NCBI GenBank assembly: GCA_029861865.1
Contig: JAOTYL010000011.1
Location: forward strand, 1 to 64,000
Length of the DNA stretch: 64,000 bases
Direction: 5' to 3'
DNA from: Myxococcales bacterium
GTDB lineage: Bacteria > Myxococcota_A > Polyangia > Polyangiales > Houyiibacteriaceae
The translations under genes and the position numbers were made by a program. Within the stretch, counting starts at the first letter, position 1; each line of letters opens with the position of its first letter. Under the pieces are notes generated by a model. That model saw only the letters and a program-made list of their open reading frames with translations. It was not told the DNA's origin and did no database searches. Of this stretch, positions 35,154 through 45,575 are shown one piece after another.

Positions 35154-35981
35154 CTACTTGGCGCAGTTCGACGCGATGCGGGCCTCGGCATCGACCAACG
35201 CGGTGACGATCTCGCCGGAGGCCCGCCGAAGCGCAGGTGGCGTCTCCTCGCCGAATCGGTCGGGGTGCAGATCTTTGACGAGCTTTCGGAGGGCGCGCCG
35301 CGCGTCTCGACCTCCCGCGCCCTCCGGGAGATCCAGCAGCACGTGGGCTGACGCTTGCTGTCGAAGCTGCTGACGCTTGCGGAGCAACAGTGGATAGGAA
35401 CCCCCGTTCCTCGGCGCGGCAGCTCCCAAGAGCTTGAGACTGCAGAGGAAGCGGTAGCCTGCAAGCCCGCATCCTGGGAGCGTCTCCACATCCTCTGCGC
35501 GCACGCCCCGACGAAGCCAAAAGGAGACGGCCTTCTCCTCGGGTTGCAGAGGAAGTGGATCGAGGAGCTCCTCACCGGCGCTGGTGAGTCGATACATCCC
35601 TTGGCGGAGCTCCGCACGCACCGAGGCGGCGTCCATCACCTTTACCGCACGACGCATGGTCTGAAGAGCGAGGGCGCGCGCACGGATTGGGTCGTCCAAT
35701 CGCCAGCATCCCGGCCCCCCGCCGTCCTGCACGAACTCGAGGACGACCTGCTCCCACCCGCACATTCGGTAGAGCCCCTCGAGCACTTGCCCGGACGCTG
35801 TCGCAACCCGCCGATCGATGTTGGCGCCCACGATATAGCCGGCGCTCAGCCACAGCGAACCCTGTCGTCCAAGGCCGCGAAGCCGCAACGTTCCCGATGC
35901 GCGACCTCGATCGAGGCCGACGAGAACACGGCAGACCGTCGTCGCGCTCGGTAGCGCACGCATGCACTCCGGATAAGCCAT
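35154..35981 (-). CDS. J-domain protein with N-terminal DUF4388-like region
   Basis: A 275-residue cytoplasmic protein. The first 90 residues (ASGTLRLRGLGRQGSLWLSA, then GYIVGANIDR) resemble the DUF4388/PATAN fold common in Myxococcota signalling proteins. The C-terminus has a J-domain-like segment: RRALRKLVKDLHPDRFGE with the HPD motif at 239-241, the residues that stimulate Hsp70 ATPase. It lacks the Gly/Phe and zinc-finger regions of DnaJ, so it is a class III type co-chaperone. It ends 6 bp past the divergent pilin gene on the opposite strand. Substrate is unknown. Confidence 0.75.
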   Translation of the reverse strand: MAYPECMRALPSATTVCRVLVGLDRGRASGTLRLRGLGRQGSLWLSAGYIVGANIDRRVATASGQVLEGLYRMCGWEQVVLEFVQDGGGPGCWRLDDPIRARALALQTMRRAVKVMDAASVRAELRQGMYRLTSAGEELLDPLPLQPEEKAVSFWLRRGVRAEDVETLPGCGLAGYRFLCSLKLLGAAAPRNGGSYPLLLRKRQQLRQQASAHVLLDLPEGAGGRDARRALRKLVKDLHPDRFGEETPPALRRASGEIVTALVDAEARIASNCAK

Positions 35982-36002
35982 CGGCGAAGCCGTGGCCAGT
36001 TT

Positions 36003-36938
36003 TCAGCGGACGGCGGCGTAGCGCGGATCGCCAGGCCGAAGCGCAAGCGCATTGCGGATCTGAGCGAAACGCGCGGACACGGAAGCGGGAGCCACCCCGT
36101 ACCGGCGCGCGACCTCGGCTTGGGTGCAACCAGGGCGTCGTTCGACCACGCCGATCGAATACTCGAGCGCGGCGGCGAGCACCTCGGGTTTCGTGATCCG
36201 CAGCTCGCATCGGTCCTGCATGTCGGCCCAAAGCTCCTTGGCGCGTTCGATCTGGGCGCGTGAAAACCCAGCTTCGCGCATTTTCACCTGTAGCGCCTGG
36301 ACCACGCGGTCGCCTTGCGGTCGGCGCACGTTTGTCTTCGCGGCCGGAGCCTCAATGGCACCGGCTTCGATCCATTCGATCAGAATTCGATGATCAGGAT
36401 TGCAGGGCCCCTTTTCTTGGGCGAGCTTTGCGAGCCGTTTCGCTTGTTTGAGATTCCCGAGACGAGCCACGCAGTGCGCAAGCGAACCGATGATTTCGTC
36501 ATGCTCCGGCTCGAGCTCGTAGGCGCGCCGCAAATGTCGCTCTGCGCCCGCCGGATCGCTCAGCGCAACGTCCATCAGATGCCCCAGATTGTGGTGGTAC
36601 CAAGGGGTCAAAGGCGCGAGCTGCGAAGCATCGCGATACGACCGCACTGCGACGCGGTAGTTTCCAAGCAGTGCGTGGCACAGCCCCATGAGCGCATGAA
36701 GAACGTCGTCGTCGCCACAATAGGTGAGCACGCGCCGGAGTTGCAAAGCCGCCTTCCAAGGGTTGCGCTCGAGATTGAGCTCGGCGAGATGACGGTAGGC
36801 GAACAACGAGGCATCGCTGCCCTCCTCGGCCTTGGATGCGAGCTTGGTGAGCAGGGCTTCGGCACGCTTCGAGGACGCTTCGAGTGCCTCTTCGGCCTCG
36901 ACCCACAACTCTTCGATCGTGCGAACACCGTGATCCAT
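36003..36938 (-). CDS. TPR protein with C-terminal helix-turn-helix-like domain
   Basis: A 311-residue protein; the ATG at 36938 is preceded by TATAGGAGTAAAG. The middle has TPR motifs (WKAALQLRRVLTYCGDDDVL, LGNYRVAVRSYRDASQLAPL, AERHLRRAYELEPEHDEIIG). The C-terminus (LAAALEYSIGVVERRPGCTQ then AEVARRYGVAPASVSARFAQI) looks like a helix-turn-helix of the type seen in cyclin/TFIIB-like or DUF6398 regions; I cannot decide between them. A protein-interaction platform that binds DNA is the likeliest reading. It is 20 bp upstream of the J-domain gene on the same strand, so the two are probably cotranscribed. Confidence 0.7.
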   Translation of the reverse strand: MDHGVRTIEELWVEAEEALEASSKRAEALLTKLASKAEEGSDASLFAYRHLAELNLERNPWKAALQLRRVLTYCGDDDVLHALMGLCHALLGNYRVAVRSYRDASQLAPLTPWYHHNLGHLMDVALSDPAGAERHLRRAYELEPEHDEIIGSLAHCVARLGNLKQAKRLAKLAQEKGPCNPDHRILIEWIEAGAIEAPAAKTNVRRPQGDRVVQALQVKMREAGFSRAQIERAKELWADMQDRCELRITKPEVLAAALEYSIGVVERRPGCTQAEVARRYGVAPASVSARFAQIRNALALRPGDPRYAAVR

Positions 36939-37024
36939 CTTTACTCCTATACCTGTTGCCTTTTTTGAAAGCAAGACTCGTTCGTCAAGAGTGCTTGCGC
37001 AAAACGGCAACCAGGAGGCCACTC

Positions 37025-37135
37025 ATGCGCCGAAGCATCGAACGCGATGCCTGCAGCTCGAGCCTCGTCAACGCTTTTGGAGAGCCACGAATGTCGATGC
37101 AACTTGGCGAGTGGCATGACGACGAAAACTCCTAG
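37025..37135 (+). CDS. Possible 36-residue small protein
   Basis: An ATG at 37025 lies 6 bp after a perfect AGGAGG (37013-37018 region) and opens a 36-codon frame ending at 37135. The product has no recognisable domain. The 378-bp gap 36939-37316 otherwise shows no gene on either strand, although a TTGACC sequence at 37281 may be a -35 element for the next gene. I list it only because of the ribosome-binding site. Confidence 0.25.
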   Translation: MRRSIERDACSSSLVNAFGEPRMSMQLGEWHDDENS

Positions 37136-37316
37136 GGTTGGGCGAAACACACCAACGCTTTGTACCTGCGCGTCACTTCGAACTCACCGTCCTAGAATGG
37201 GAGGTCAAAAGAAGGGCGATTCGCGCCCACCGCGCGGACGAACACGCCATCCGCAGGCGCATGAGGTATGCTACGAGGGCTTGACCCCCGACACCCGGGG
37301 CGATAGCCAAACTACA

Positions 37317-37802
37317 ATGCCTGACGAGTTCGAAGAAGAAACGCCGACAGGGGCCGAAGAAGGCGAGCGCGAGCGACGCTGGTCCGAGGGCGTGCTCCGC
37401 GACACCTTCCGCAGAGCCGTCGAAAAGGGCATCGAAGCGGGCGTGGGCACGCTGCGAAGCGCCGATAGCGTCGTGCGCGGCGTGACCCAGGATGGACGCC
37501 TCCCCAAAGAGGTCATCGGCTACGTCTTCGCGCAGATCGACGAAACGAAGAACGCCCTGGTCCGCGGTGTAGCCAACGAGGTACGCGACTTCCTCGAGGC
37601 TACAGACATGGCGGGCGAGTTCTATCGGGCGCTTACCTCGCTCTCGTTCGAAGTGAAGACCGAGATCCGTTTCATCCCGAACGAAGCTGGTGGCGTGCGG
37701 CCGCAGGTCAAGGCGCGTGCCGTTCAAAAGCGGTCGCGGCGCAAGGCCGCCGGCCGCAAGCCAAAGGATGCTCCGCACCCGGACGACACCGGTGAAACCT
37801 AA
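37317..37802 (+). CDS. Acidic/basic two-ended helical protein, unknown function
   Basis: A 161-residue cytoplasmic protein. It has a Glu-rich N-terminus (EFEEETPTGAEEGERE), a helical middle (VLRDTFRRAVEKGIEAGVG, EVIGYVFAQIDETKNALVRG) and a Lys/Arg-rich tail (RSRRKAAGRKPKD). The central VANEVRDFLEATDMAGEFY region resembles phasin-like or polymer-binding helical bundles, but I cannot name a family. The ATG at 37317 is chosen because the longer frame starts inside low-quality sequence. It is 5 bp upstream of the tetrapyrrole gene on the same strand. Confidence 0.6.
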   Translation: MPDEFEEETPTGAEEGERERRWSEGVLRDTFRRAVEKGIEAGVGTLRSADSVVRGVTQDGRLPKEVIGYVFAQIDETKNALVRGVANEVRDFLEATDMAGEFYRALTSLSFEVKTEIRFIPNEAGGVRPQVKARAVQKRSRRKAAGRKPKDAPHPDDTGET

Positions 37803-37807
37803 GCGGC

Positions 37808-39346
37808 ATGCCCGCACCCGGCAAAGTCTATTTGGTGGGCGCTGGGCCAGGTGACCCCGAGCTGATCACCGCACGTGGCCTTCGTCGACTTCGAGAAGCC
37901 GACCTGGTGTTATATGATGCGTTGGTGCACCCCGATCAGCTCGCCGCGGCTAAGCCCGGAGCCGAGCTCGTCTTCGTCGGCAAACGCGCGCGCCGCGTTT
38001 GCGAGCGTCAGGCTCAAATCAACGCACGCCTCATCGAAGCGGCGCGGAGCGGCAAGGTCGTCGTTCGCCTCAAGGGTGGCGACCCCTACCTCTTTGGGCG
38101 CGGGTCCGAAGAGGCAGAGCTCCTCGCGCACGAAGGGATTCCTTTCGAAGTGGTGCCCGGGGTCCCCTCCCCGCTCGCCGCAACGGCCTATGCGGGCCTT
38201 TCACTCACGCACCGCAACCTTGCGTCGAGCGTCGGCTACGTGACGGCGACCGAGTCTGTCGAAAAGGACCGAACTGCCCACGATTGGTCGAAGCTGGCCA
38301 CGGCGACCCAAACTTTGGTGATCTTCATGGGCATGCGCAAATTGGAGTCGCTCATGAAGCTGCTGATCGCCTACGGGCGCCCCGCTGATACGCCGGCGGC
38401 AGTGGTACAGTGGGCCTCTCTTCCACAGCAGCGGACGGTCGTGGGGACGGTCGCCGATATTCATGAACGGGCATCCAGGGCGGGCCTGCATCTGCCCGCG
38501 ATCACGATCATCGGAGAGGTGGTGCGACTCCGCGAATCGCTGCGGTGGTTCGACTCGAAGCCCCTCTTTGGCAAGCGTGTTTTGATCACCCGCGCGGTCC
38601 AGCAAGCCGGCTCGCTCGCACAGCTTCTCCGGGACGAAGCGGCTCAGCCCATCCTCGCCCCCACGATTCGGCTCGAGCCTCCGGTCGATCTTGGGCCGCT
38701 ACGCGACGCGGTCAGTCATTTCGATTGCTACGGCTGGATCCTCTTCACGAGCAGCAACACGGTCGACGCCGTCTTTACGCAAATGCATCGCGCGGGGCTC
38801 GATGCACGAGCGATGTGTAACGCAAAGGTCTGTGCCATCGGTTCGAAGACACGTGAGGCCCTGATCCGACATGGCGTGGCAGCGGACCTCGTTCCAGAAG
38901 ACGCACGCGCCGAAGGGATCGTCGAAGCGCTTCGGTCCGAGCTGACCGAGGGCACCCGGATCCTGCTGCCGCGGGCGGAGGTCGGGCGCGAGGTCCTCCC
39001 AGACGCCTTGCGCAAACAGGGCGCTGAAGTCGACGTGGTGCCTGCATACCGCACGCTCCCTCCGGAGCCGCGCGAGGCCGAGCGCATTCGCGCCCTGGTG
39101 GACCCGAAGGAAATCGACGCAGTGCTGTTCACGTCGTCGTCGACCGTGCAGAATCTAGTCGACGTTCTCGGGGACGGGGCGACTCGACAACTCGCCAACG
39201 TCGACCTTTTTTCGATCGGGCCGATCACCACGCAAACGGCGGAGACCCTCGGTCTAGAGATTCGTGCCACATCGCCGGAACAGACGATCGAATCACTGGT
39301 CGCGACCCTCCGCGCGTACTATGCCAACGGGGATGCGGTTGCGTAG
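37808..39346 (+). CDS. cobA-hemD: Fused uroporphyrinogen-III C-methyltransferase / uroporphyrinogen-III synthase
   Basis: A 512-residue bifunctional enzyme. The N-terminal half is SUMT (CobA): YLVGAGPGDPELITARGLR, LKGGDPYLFGRGSEEAELL and VVPGVPSPLAATAYAGLSLT. It methylates uroporphyrinogen III at C2 and C7 using SAM, towards siroheme and cobalamin. The C-terminal half (from about 250) is HemD: KRVLITRAVQQAGSLAQLLR, DCYGWILFTSSNTVDAVFTQ and IDAVLFTSSSTVQNLVDVL. It closes the tetrapyrrole ring. Such fusions are known in Firmicutes and Deltaproteobacteria. It overlaps the following lipoprotein gene by 14 bp. Confidence 0.95.
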   Translation: MPAPGKVYLVGAGPGDPELITARGLRRLREADLVLYDALVHPDQLAAAKPGAELVFVGKRARRVCERQAQINARLIEAARSGKVVVRLKGGDPYLFGRGSEEAELLAHEGIPFEVVPGVPSPLAATAYAGLSLTHRNLASSVGYVTATESVEKDRTAHDWSKLATATQTLVIFMGMRKLESLMKLLIAYGRPADTPAAVVQWASLPQQRTVVGTVADIHERASRAGLHLPAITIIGEVVRLRESLRWFDSKPLFGKRVLITRAVQQAGSLAQLLRDEAAQPILAPTIRLEPPVDLGPLRDAVSHFDCYGWILFTSSNTVDAVFTQMHRAGLDARAMCNAKVCAIGSKTREALIRHGVAADLVPEDARAEGIVEALRSELTEGTRILLPRAEVGREVLPDALRKQGAEVDVVPAYRTLPPEPREAERIRALVDPKEIDAVLFTSSSTVQNLVDVLGDGATRQLANVDLFSIGPITTQTAETLGLEIRATSPEQTIESLVATLRAYYANGDAVA

Positions 39347-39722
39347 AATATCAGTCGTGGCGCTCTTGGCTCTGGCGGCCGGTTGCGGGGACTCGGGCGG
39401 TGATACGATCGAGGTGAGCCTCGCCGACCTGCCCTGCCAGATGCAAAGCGCGCAGGGGATATGGGAATCCGCCCCACTCCCTCCGATCACAGACGAGCAG
39501 TGCCTCTGGTTTCTCTTTCGGGCCAACAACACCTACGTTTTCGAGCATCCGTTGGAGCGCGTCCCATTCGAGGTGACCGGATACATCGCCTTCAACTCCA
39601 ACGGGACCGCCTCGACGATCGCCAGCGGTAACGCGTTCCTCGTCGACGCGGCCGACGATTCGACGATCACCCTCAGGAACGGCCAGAATCAGGACTTTTG
39701 GCTCCGATTGGTCCTCGAGTGA
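39333..39722 (+). CDS. Small lipoprotein of unknown function
   Basis: A 129-residue product with the lipoprotein leader MRLRRISVVALLALAAGCGD. The mature domain has FRANNTYVFEHPLERVPFEV and TLRNGQNQDFWLRLVLE, suggesting a small beta-rich fold. No family recognised. It overlaps the end of the tetrapyrrole gene by 14 bp, so is translationally linked. Confidence 0.7.
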   Translation: MRLRRISVVALLALAAGCGDSGGDTIEVSLADLPCQMQSAQGIWESAPLPPITDEQCLWFLFRANNTYVFEHPLERVPFEVTGYIAFNSNGTASTIASGNAFLVDAADDSTITLRNGQNQDFWLRLVLE

Positions 39723-39815
39723 CCCTAGCGCTGAGGGCCGACGAGCCTTAGGTTCGGGGCACGTGCGGAGGCGCGGCGGGCTGGGCTCGATGGAAGAAAG
39801 CGCTAAAATAGGTAT

Positions 39816-40145
39816 ATGGCCGACCAGTTCGAAAATGATGCCGGGACGATCACCCGAGTCAAGCCAGAGAAGAAGCTCAAGCGGCCGCGGCTCTATCGGG
39901 TTCTTCTGCACAACGATGATTACACCACGCGGGAGTTCGTAGTTCTGGTTCTACACCATGTTTTTCACCTCGATGAGCAAAGCGCGATTCGCATCATGCT
40001 CCACGTCCACAACAACGGCGTCGGGGTGGCTGGGGTATTCACTCGCGAGGTCGCAGAAACCAAAATCAAGAAGGTCGAAAGGATGGCGCGCGAGCAAGAG
40101 TTCCCCTTGCGTTTGACGATGGAGCCTGAAGAGGAAGACGCTTAG
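39816..40145 (+). CDS. clpS: ClpS adaptor
   Basis: ClpS binds N-degron substrates (Leu, Phe, Trp, Tyr at the N-terminus) and delivers them to ClpAP. The 109-residue protein has the family core YRVLLHNDDYTTREFVVLVL, HHVFHLDEQSAIRIMLHVHN and GVAGVFTREVAETKIKKVE. The Asn-Asp-Asp and His residues shape the N-degron pocket. It lies 2 bp before clpA and upstream of aat, making a complete N-degron module. A TAAAAT hexamer at 39804-39809 ends six bases before the ATG. Confidence 0.95.
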   Translation: MADQFENDAGTITRVKPEKKLKRPRLYRVLLHNDDYTTREFVVLVLHHVFHLDEQSAIRIMLHVHNNGVGVAGVFTREVAETKIKKVERMAREQEFPLRLTMEPEEEDA

Positions 40146-40147
40146 AC

Positions 40148-42448
<2,301 letters not shown>

Positions 42449-42499
42449 TCGGTAGTGCGGGGGCGGGACAGCTGGCTGCGCTAGCCTACGGCCATCCCT

Positions 42500-43225
42500 A
42501 TGCCTGTATACCTCCTCGGCAAAGAGCTGGCGTTTCCCCGGCCTGAAGAAGCCAACGAAGAAGGCATCGTTGCGGTGGGAGGCGACGTTTCGCCGGAGCG
42601 CCTGCTCGTCGCGTATCAGAACGGGATCTTTCCGTGGCCCGCAAAGGGTTACCCGCTGCTCTGGTTCTCGCCAGATCCGCGTTTCGCCTTGGTGCCGGCC
42701 GAGGCACACGTCTCCCGCTCTTTGCGGAAGGCGATTCGCCGAGGGCAACTGAGCGTGACGGCCGACACCGCGTTTGGAGAGGTGATGGCGGCTTGTGCTC
42801 GAGTGCCGCGGCCTCACCAGCAAGGCACCTGGATCACGAACGAGCTCCAGGAAGGTTATCTCGGCCTGCACGAGCTGGGATACGCTCACAGTATCGAGGC
42901 TTGGAGGAACGACGAGCTCGTTGGCGGACTCTACGGCGTGTCCCTCGGCCGCACGTTCGCAGGTGAGTCGATGTTCGCGTCCGAGCCCGATGCCTCCAAG
43001 ATCGCGTTCACGACGCTTCTCGGCCACCTCGCAGCCTGGGGGTTCAGCACGGTCGACTGCCAAGTGTACACCGAGCATCTCGCACGCTTCGGCGCAACGA
43101 TGTGGCCTCGTAAACGATTTCTATCCGAGTGGCGGCAAGCGACGAGTGAGCCCAGCCGTCTAGCCCCGTGGAAGCTCACCCTGACTCCCGAGGAAGCTCT
43201 TGCAGAGCTGCGGCAGGAAATGTGA
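42500..43225 (+). CDS. aat: Leucyl/phenylalanyl-tRNA-protein transferase
   Basis: Aat attaches Leu or Phe to proteins with N-terminal Lys or Arg, creating N-degrons for ClpS. The 241-residue protein has EGIVAVGGDVSPERLLVAYQ, NGIFPWPAKGYPLLWFSPDP, RVPRPHQQGTWITNELQEGY, and GGLYGVSLGRTFAGESMFAS, all family signatures, and ends TPEEALAELRQ. It follows clpA by 51 bp in the same direction, so the three genes form the complete N-degron operon. Confidence 0.95.
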   Translation: MPVYLLGKELAFPRPEEANEEGIVAVGGDVSPERLLVAYQNGIFPWPAKGYPLLWFSPDPRFALVPAEAHVSRSLRKAIRRGQLSVTADTAFGEVMAACARVPRPHQQGTWITNELQEGYLGLHELGYAHSIEAWRNDELVGGLYGVSLGRTFAGESMFASEPDASKIAFTTLLGHLAAWGFSTVDCQVYTEHLARFGATMWPRKRFLSEWRQATSEPSRLAPWKLTLTPEEALAELRQEM

Positions 43226-43241
43226 CGCTGTGCGCTCCATG

Positions 43242-44602
43242 ATGATTAAGATACGTCTCGAGTGGGTCCTCCTTGCGCCCGTCGTCGCGACTCTCGCCAC
43301 CGGCCTCGCGTCACCCTGCCGTACGGCTGCGCAGGGGGCCCCAAGCGCCGACGCCGGCGCTGCTCTGATGCTGGCGCCGGGGAGACTGCCACCGTTGCGG
43401 ACGAGCCGCTCGAAGGCGCGTCCGACGCCGAGCGAATCGTCCGGATTCGTCGCGGCATCAAGCTCGACAAAGAGAAGCTTCGCGGTCTTGGCATAGAGCT
43501 CCGCTCGCGTGTGAGGTGGTTCGAAGACCTCGCCGAGGGAATGACCGAGGTCGCGGCGGAGCTGAACGAGAACAAAGAGGCCCTCGAGCGCCTTGGGAAG
43601 GACACGGACCCCGAGCAAACCAAAGAGCTGCAGTTACGAATCGCGGAGCTTCAAGAGGACTACGACCTCTACAACCGACAAACCGACCTCGCGCTCACCG
43701 CAGAGAGAAAGACCAAAGACCAGATCAAGGCGCTGACTGCCAAGATCGAGACGGATCAGCGTTCGCTCGCCGAGCTGACCGGCGACGCTCCGATCGCCCC
43801 ACGCGTGCGGGCCGTCGAACCTGCGCCCGCCCCCGCTGCCGAGGCGGCCCCAGATATGTCGACCGCACCCGTCATGTCACCTGGCATCCCTGCGCCGGCA
43901 GCACCACGACCGCCCAAAGAGGGTTCATCGGCCGCGACCGCGGCACAGCTGCGAGCCCAAAAAGTCCTCGCGGACAAGGAGCAGGAGCTCGAGCGGGCCC
44001 GGAACGAAGTCGAAGACTATGTCGAGCGCCGGCGGGCGATCGAAACTCAGCTAGAGCTCGAGGAGGGTCTTGCCAAGACAGAGACCGACGAGATCGAAAA
44101 CCTCGAACAAGCCCTCGAGATTTGGCAAAAGCGTCTCGCCCTAGCGACCGAAGCGGGCGACGAGGAACGCGCTGCGCGGAGCGCCCGGGCGATCGATGGT
44201 CTCGCCGACATCATCGAGGAGGCGAAAAGGGCAACGGCCGTTCGCGCCGAGTATCGAGCATCCCTGCGCAAACGACTCGAGCTCGCCGAGCAGGAGGGAC
44301 TTCGCGTCAACTCCGTGGCGGACCAAAGGCGCAAAGAGCTCGAAAGCGCCCGGCGGAGCCTCGTCTGGCTAGAAAGCCCCGTCCATCCTCAGAACGTCGC
44401 ACATTGGGCAGTCCAACGAGGCCCACGCATCTTGCTCGTGATCGCAATGATCGCGGTCTTGCTGATTCTTCTCCAGGTGAGCGCACGTGGCGTCGCGCGG
44501 ACGTTCGTTCGACGCCGACGCGGAGGTCGCTCGGAGCTAGGCATCCAAATCTCGGTGCCGCATCGGCTGATCATGCACGACAAGACCGACTCAGAAGCCT
44601 GA
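43242..44602 (+). pseudogene. Broken coiled-coil membrane protein, MscS-family-like N-terminal half
   Basis: The signal peptide (MIKIRLEWVLLAPVVATLAT) starts at 43242 in one frame, but the coiled-coil body (GIKLDKEKLRGLGIELRSR to RKELESARRSLVWL) is in another. A one-base loss or two-base gain between about 43350 and 43385 explains this. The body has long Glu/Arg/Leu helices, a transmembrane helix (LLVIAMIAVLLILLQVSA) and RRRRGGRSEL. Large MscS channels have this N-terminal layout, but the pore domain that should follow is missing: the protein ends 25 residues after the helix. Frameshift and truncation together argue for a degraded gene. The family call is tentative. Confidence 0.55.
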
Positions 44603-44605
44603 CGC

Positions 44606-44672
44606 CGGCGCTCGCACTGACACTGTCGCTGGCACTGTCGCTGGCACTGGCACCGACGCTGACACTAACGCT
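44606..44672. repeat. CTGNC(G/A) hexamer array after the broken coiled-coil gene
   Basis: About eleven degenerate units (CTGACA, CTGTCG, CTGGCA, CTAACG) begin three bases after the stop at 44602 and end shortly before the ATG at 44685. Confidence 0.75.
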
Positions 44673-44684
44673 ACACTGACCCCC

Positions 44685-45512
44685 ATGCGATGGGGGTTGA
44701 TCGGGGCGACGGTGTTCGTCCTTGCCGGCTGTGAGGATGACGCTGCGGTGAAGCAGACGGAGGAGAGAATCCGGACTGTCGACCTCGCGCGGGTCGAAGA
44801 GCTCATCGAGCAGGACCTCGAGAAGCACCGCGCGGGGGTCGTCAAAGCCGCAAGCAGGCTGAAGCCTGGATTCAACGTCTCCGACCCTGCCCAGCGCGAA
44901 TCGCAAATGCGAGTGGCGTTGAGGATTCTTCAGCAACCAAAGAGAGGTATTGACGAATTCGTTGCCTCTCCGATGTCGTTTCTCGCCGTCCTAGACGTCG
45001 ATGGCGTGGTGATAGCGCGGGACCGAAGCCCCGACCGGATGAAGGGACAGGACTACAAGGAGCGCTTCTCGGTAGTCCAAGAGGCGCTCGGGGGCAGCAC
45101 CGCCACCGGTCTTGGCGAATTCTTCGCCGAAGACCCGAGCGAACCATCATCGTGGTCGATTCTCTTTGCGGCCCCAGCCGTCGAGGGCAGCCGCGTTGTC
45201 GGGATTGTGTTGGCTGGAATCCCTTTGTCACGGCTGGCCCAGCGCCTCAGCCGTCAGCTCCGCGTAGAGCAAGCGCAGGGCGACCCGGTTTGGGTTTACC
45301 TCTACAAGGGCGACCGCGTGTTCCACTGGGACACGCCACCGCTGATCGATGAGCTAGTTCCGAGCGCCGAGCGACGCGCCAAGGTGCTGGCCGCCTCCCC
45401 GAGTGGCTACACCGACAAAGTGCGGTTGCAGGGGGAGCTCGAGGCGTACGGTGTATTCCCGATCCGGCTGCTTGGACCAGATGTCGGCACGGTGATCTTC
45501 CGGTCGCCGTAA
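44685..45512 (+). CDS. Cache-like lipoprotein (extracytoplasmic sensor domain)
   Basis: A 275-residue lipoprotein with leader MRWGLIGATVFVLAGC (Cys16) followed by EDDA. The mature domain has SFLAVLDVDGVVIARDRSPD, KGQDYKERFSVVQEALGGST and SWSILFAAPAVEGSRVVGIV, an arrangement like the double-Cache sensor fold. No kinase, methyl-accepting or diguanylate cyclase domain follows, so ligand binding would have to be passed to a partner. Orphan Cache lipoproteins are not well described. Both ends touch hexamer repeat arrays. Confidence 0.7.
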   Translation: MRWGLIGATVFVLAGCEDDAAVKQTEERIRTVDLARVEELIEQDLEKHRAGVVKAASRLKPGFNVSDPAQRESQMRVALRILQQPKRGIDEFVASPMSFLAVLDVDGVVIARDRSPDRMKGQDYKERFSVVQEALGGSTATGLGEFFAEDPSEPSSWSILFAAPAVEGSRVVGIVLAGIPLSRLAQRLSRQLRVEQAQGDPVWVYLYKGDRVFHWDTPPLIDELVPSAERRAKVLAASPSGYTDKVRLQGELEAYGVFPIRLLGPDVGTVIFRSP

Positions 45513-45572
45513 CAGTGTCAGCGGCAGTGCCAGTGTCAGCGGCAGTGCCAGTGTCAGCGGCAGTGCCAGTGT
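45513..45572. repeat. Exact 18-bp tandem repeat
   Basis: Three perfect copies of CAGTGTCAGCGGCAGTGC (45513-45566) plus a partial fourth begin right after the stop codon. The unit is itself built of the CTGNC(G/A) hexamer read on the minus strand. It fills the convergent gap between the Cache-like lipoprotein and the MoeB fusion. The perfect copies suggest recent expansion by slippage. Confidence 0.9.
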
Positions 45573-45575
45573 GTC

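Noticed and set aside
35355-35954. 199-codon plus-strand frame
   Set aside because: Antisense to the J-domain protein; no ribosome-binding site or domain.
43516-44679. 387-codon plus-strand frame
   Set aside because: Shadow of the broken coiled-coil gene in another frame, Arg-rich, ending in the hexamer repeat.
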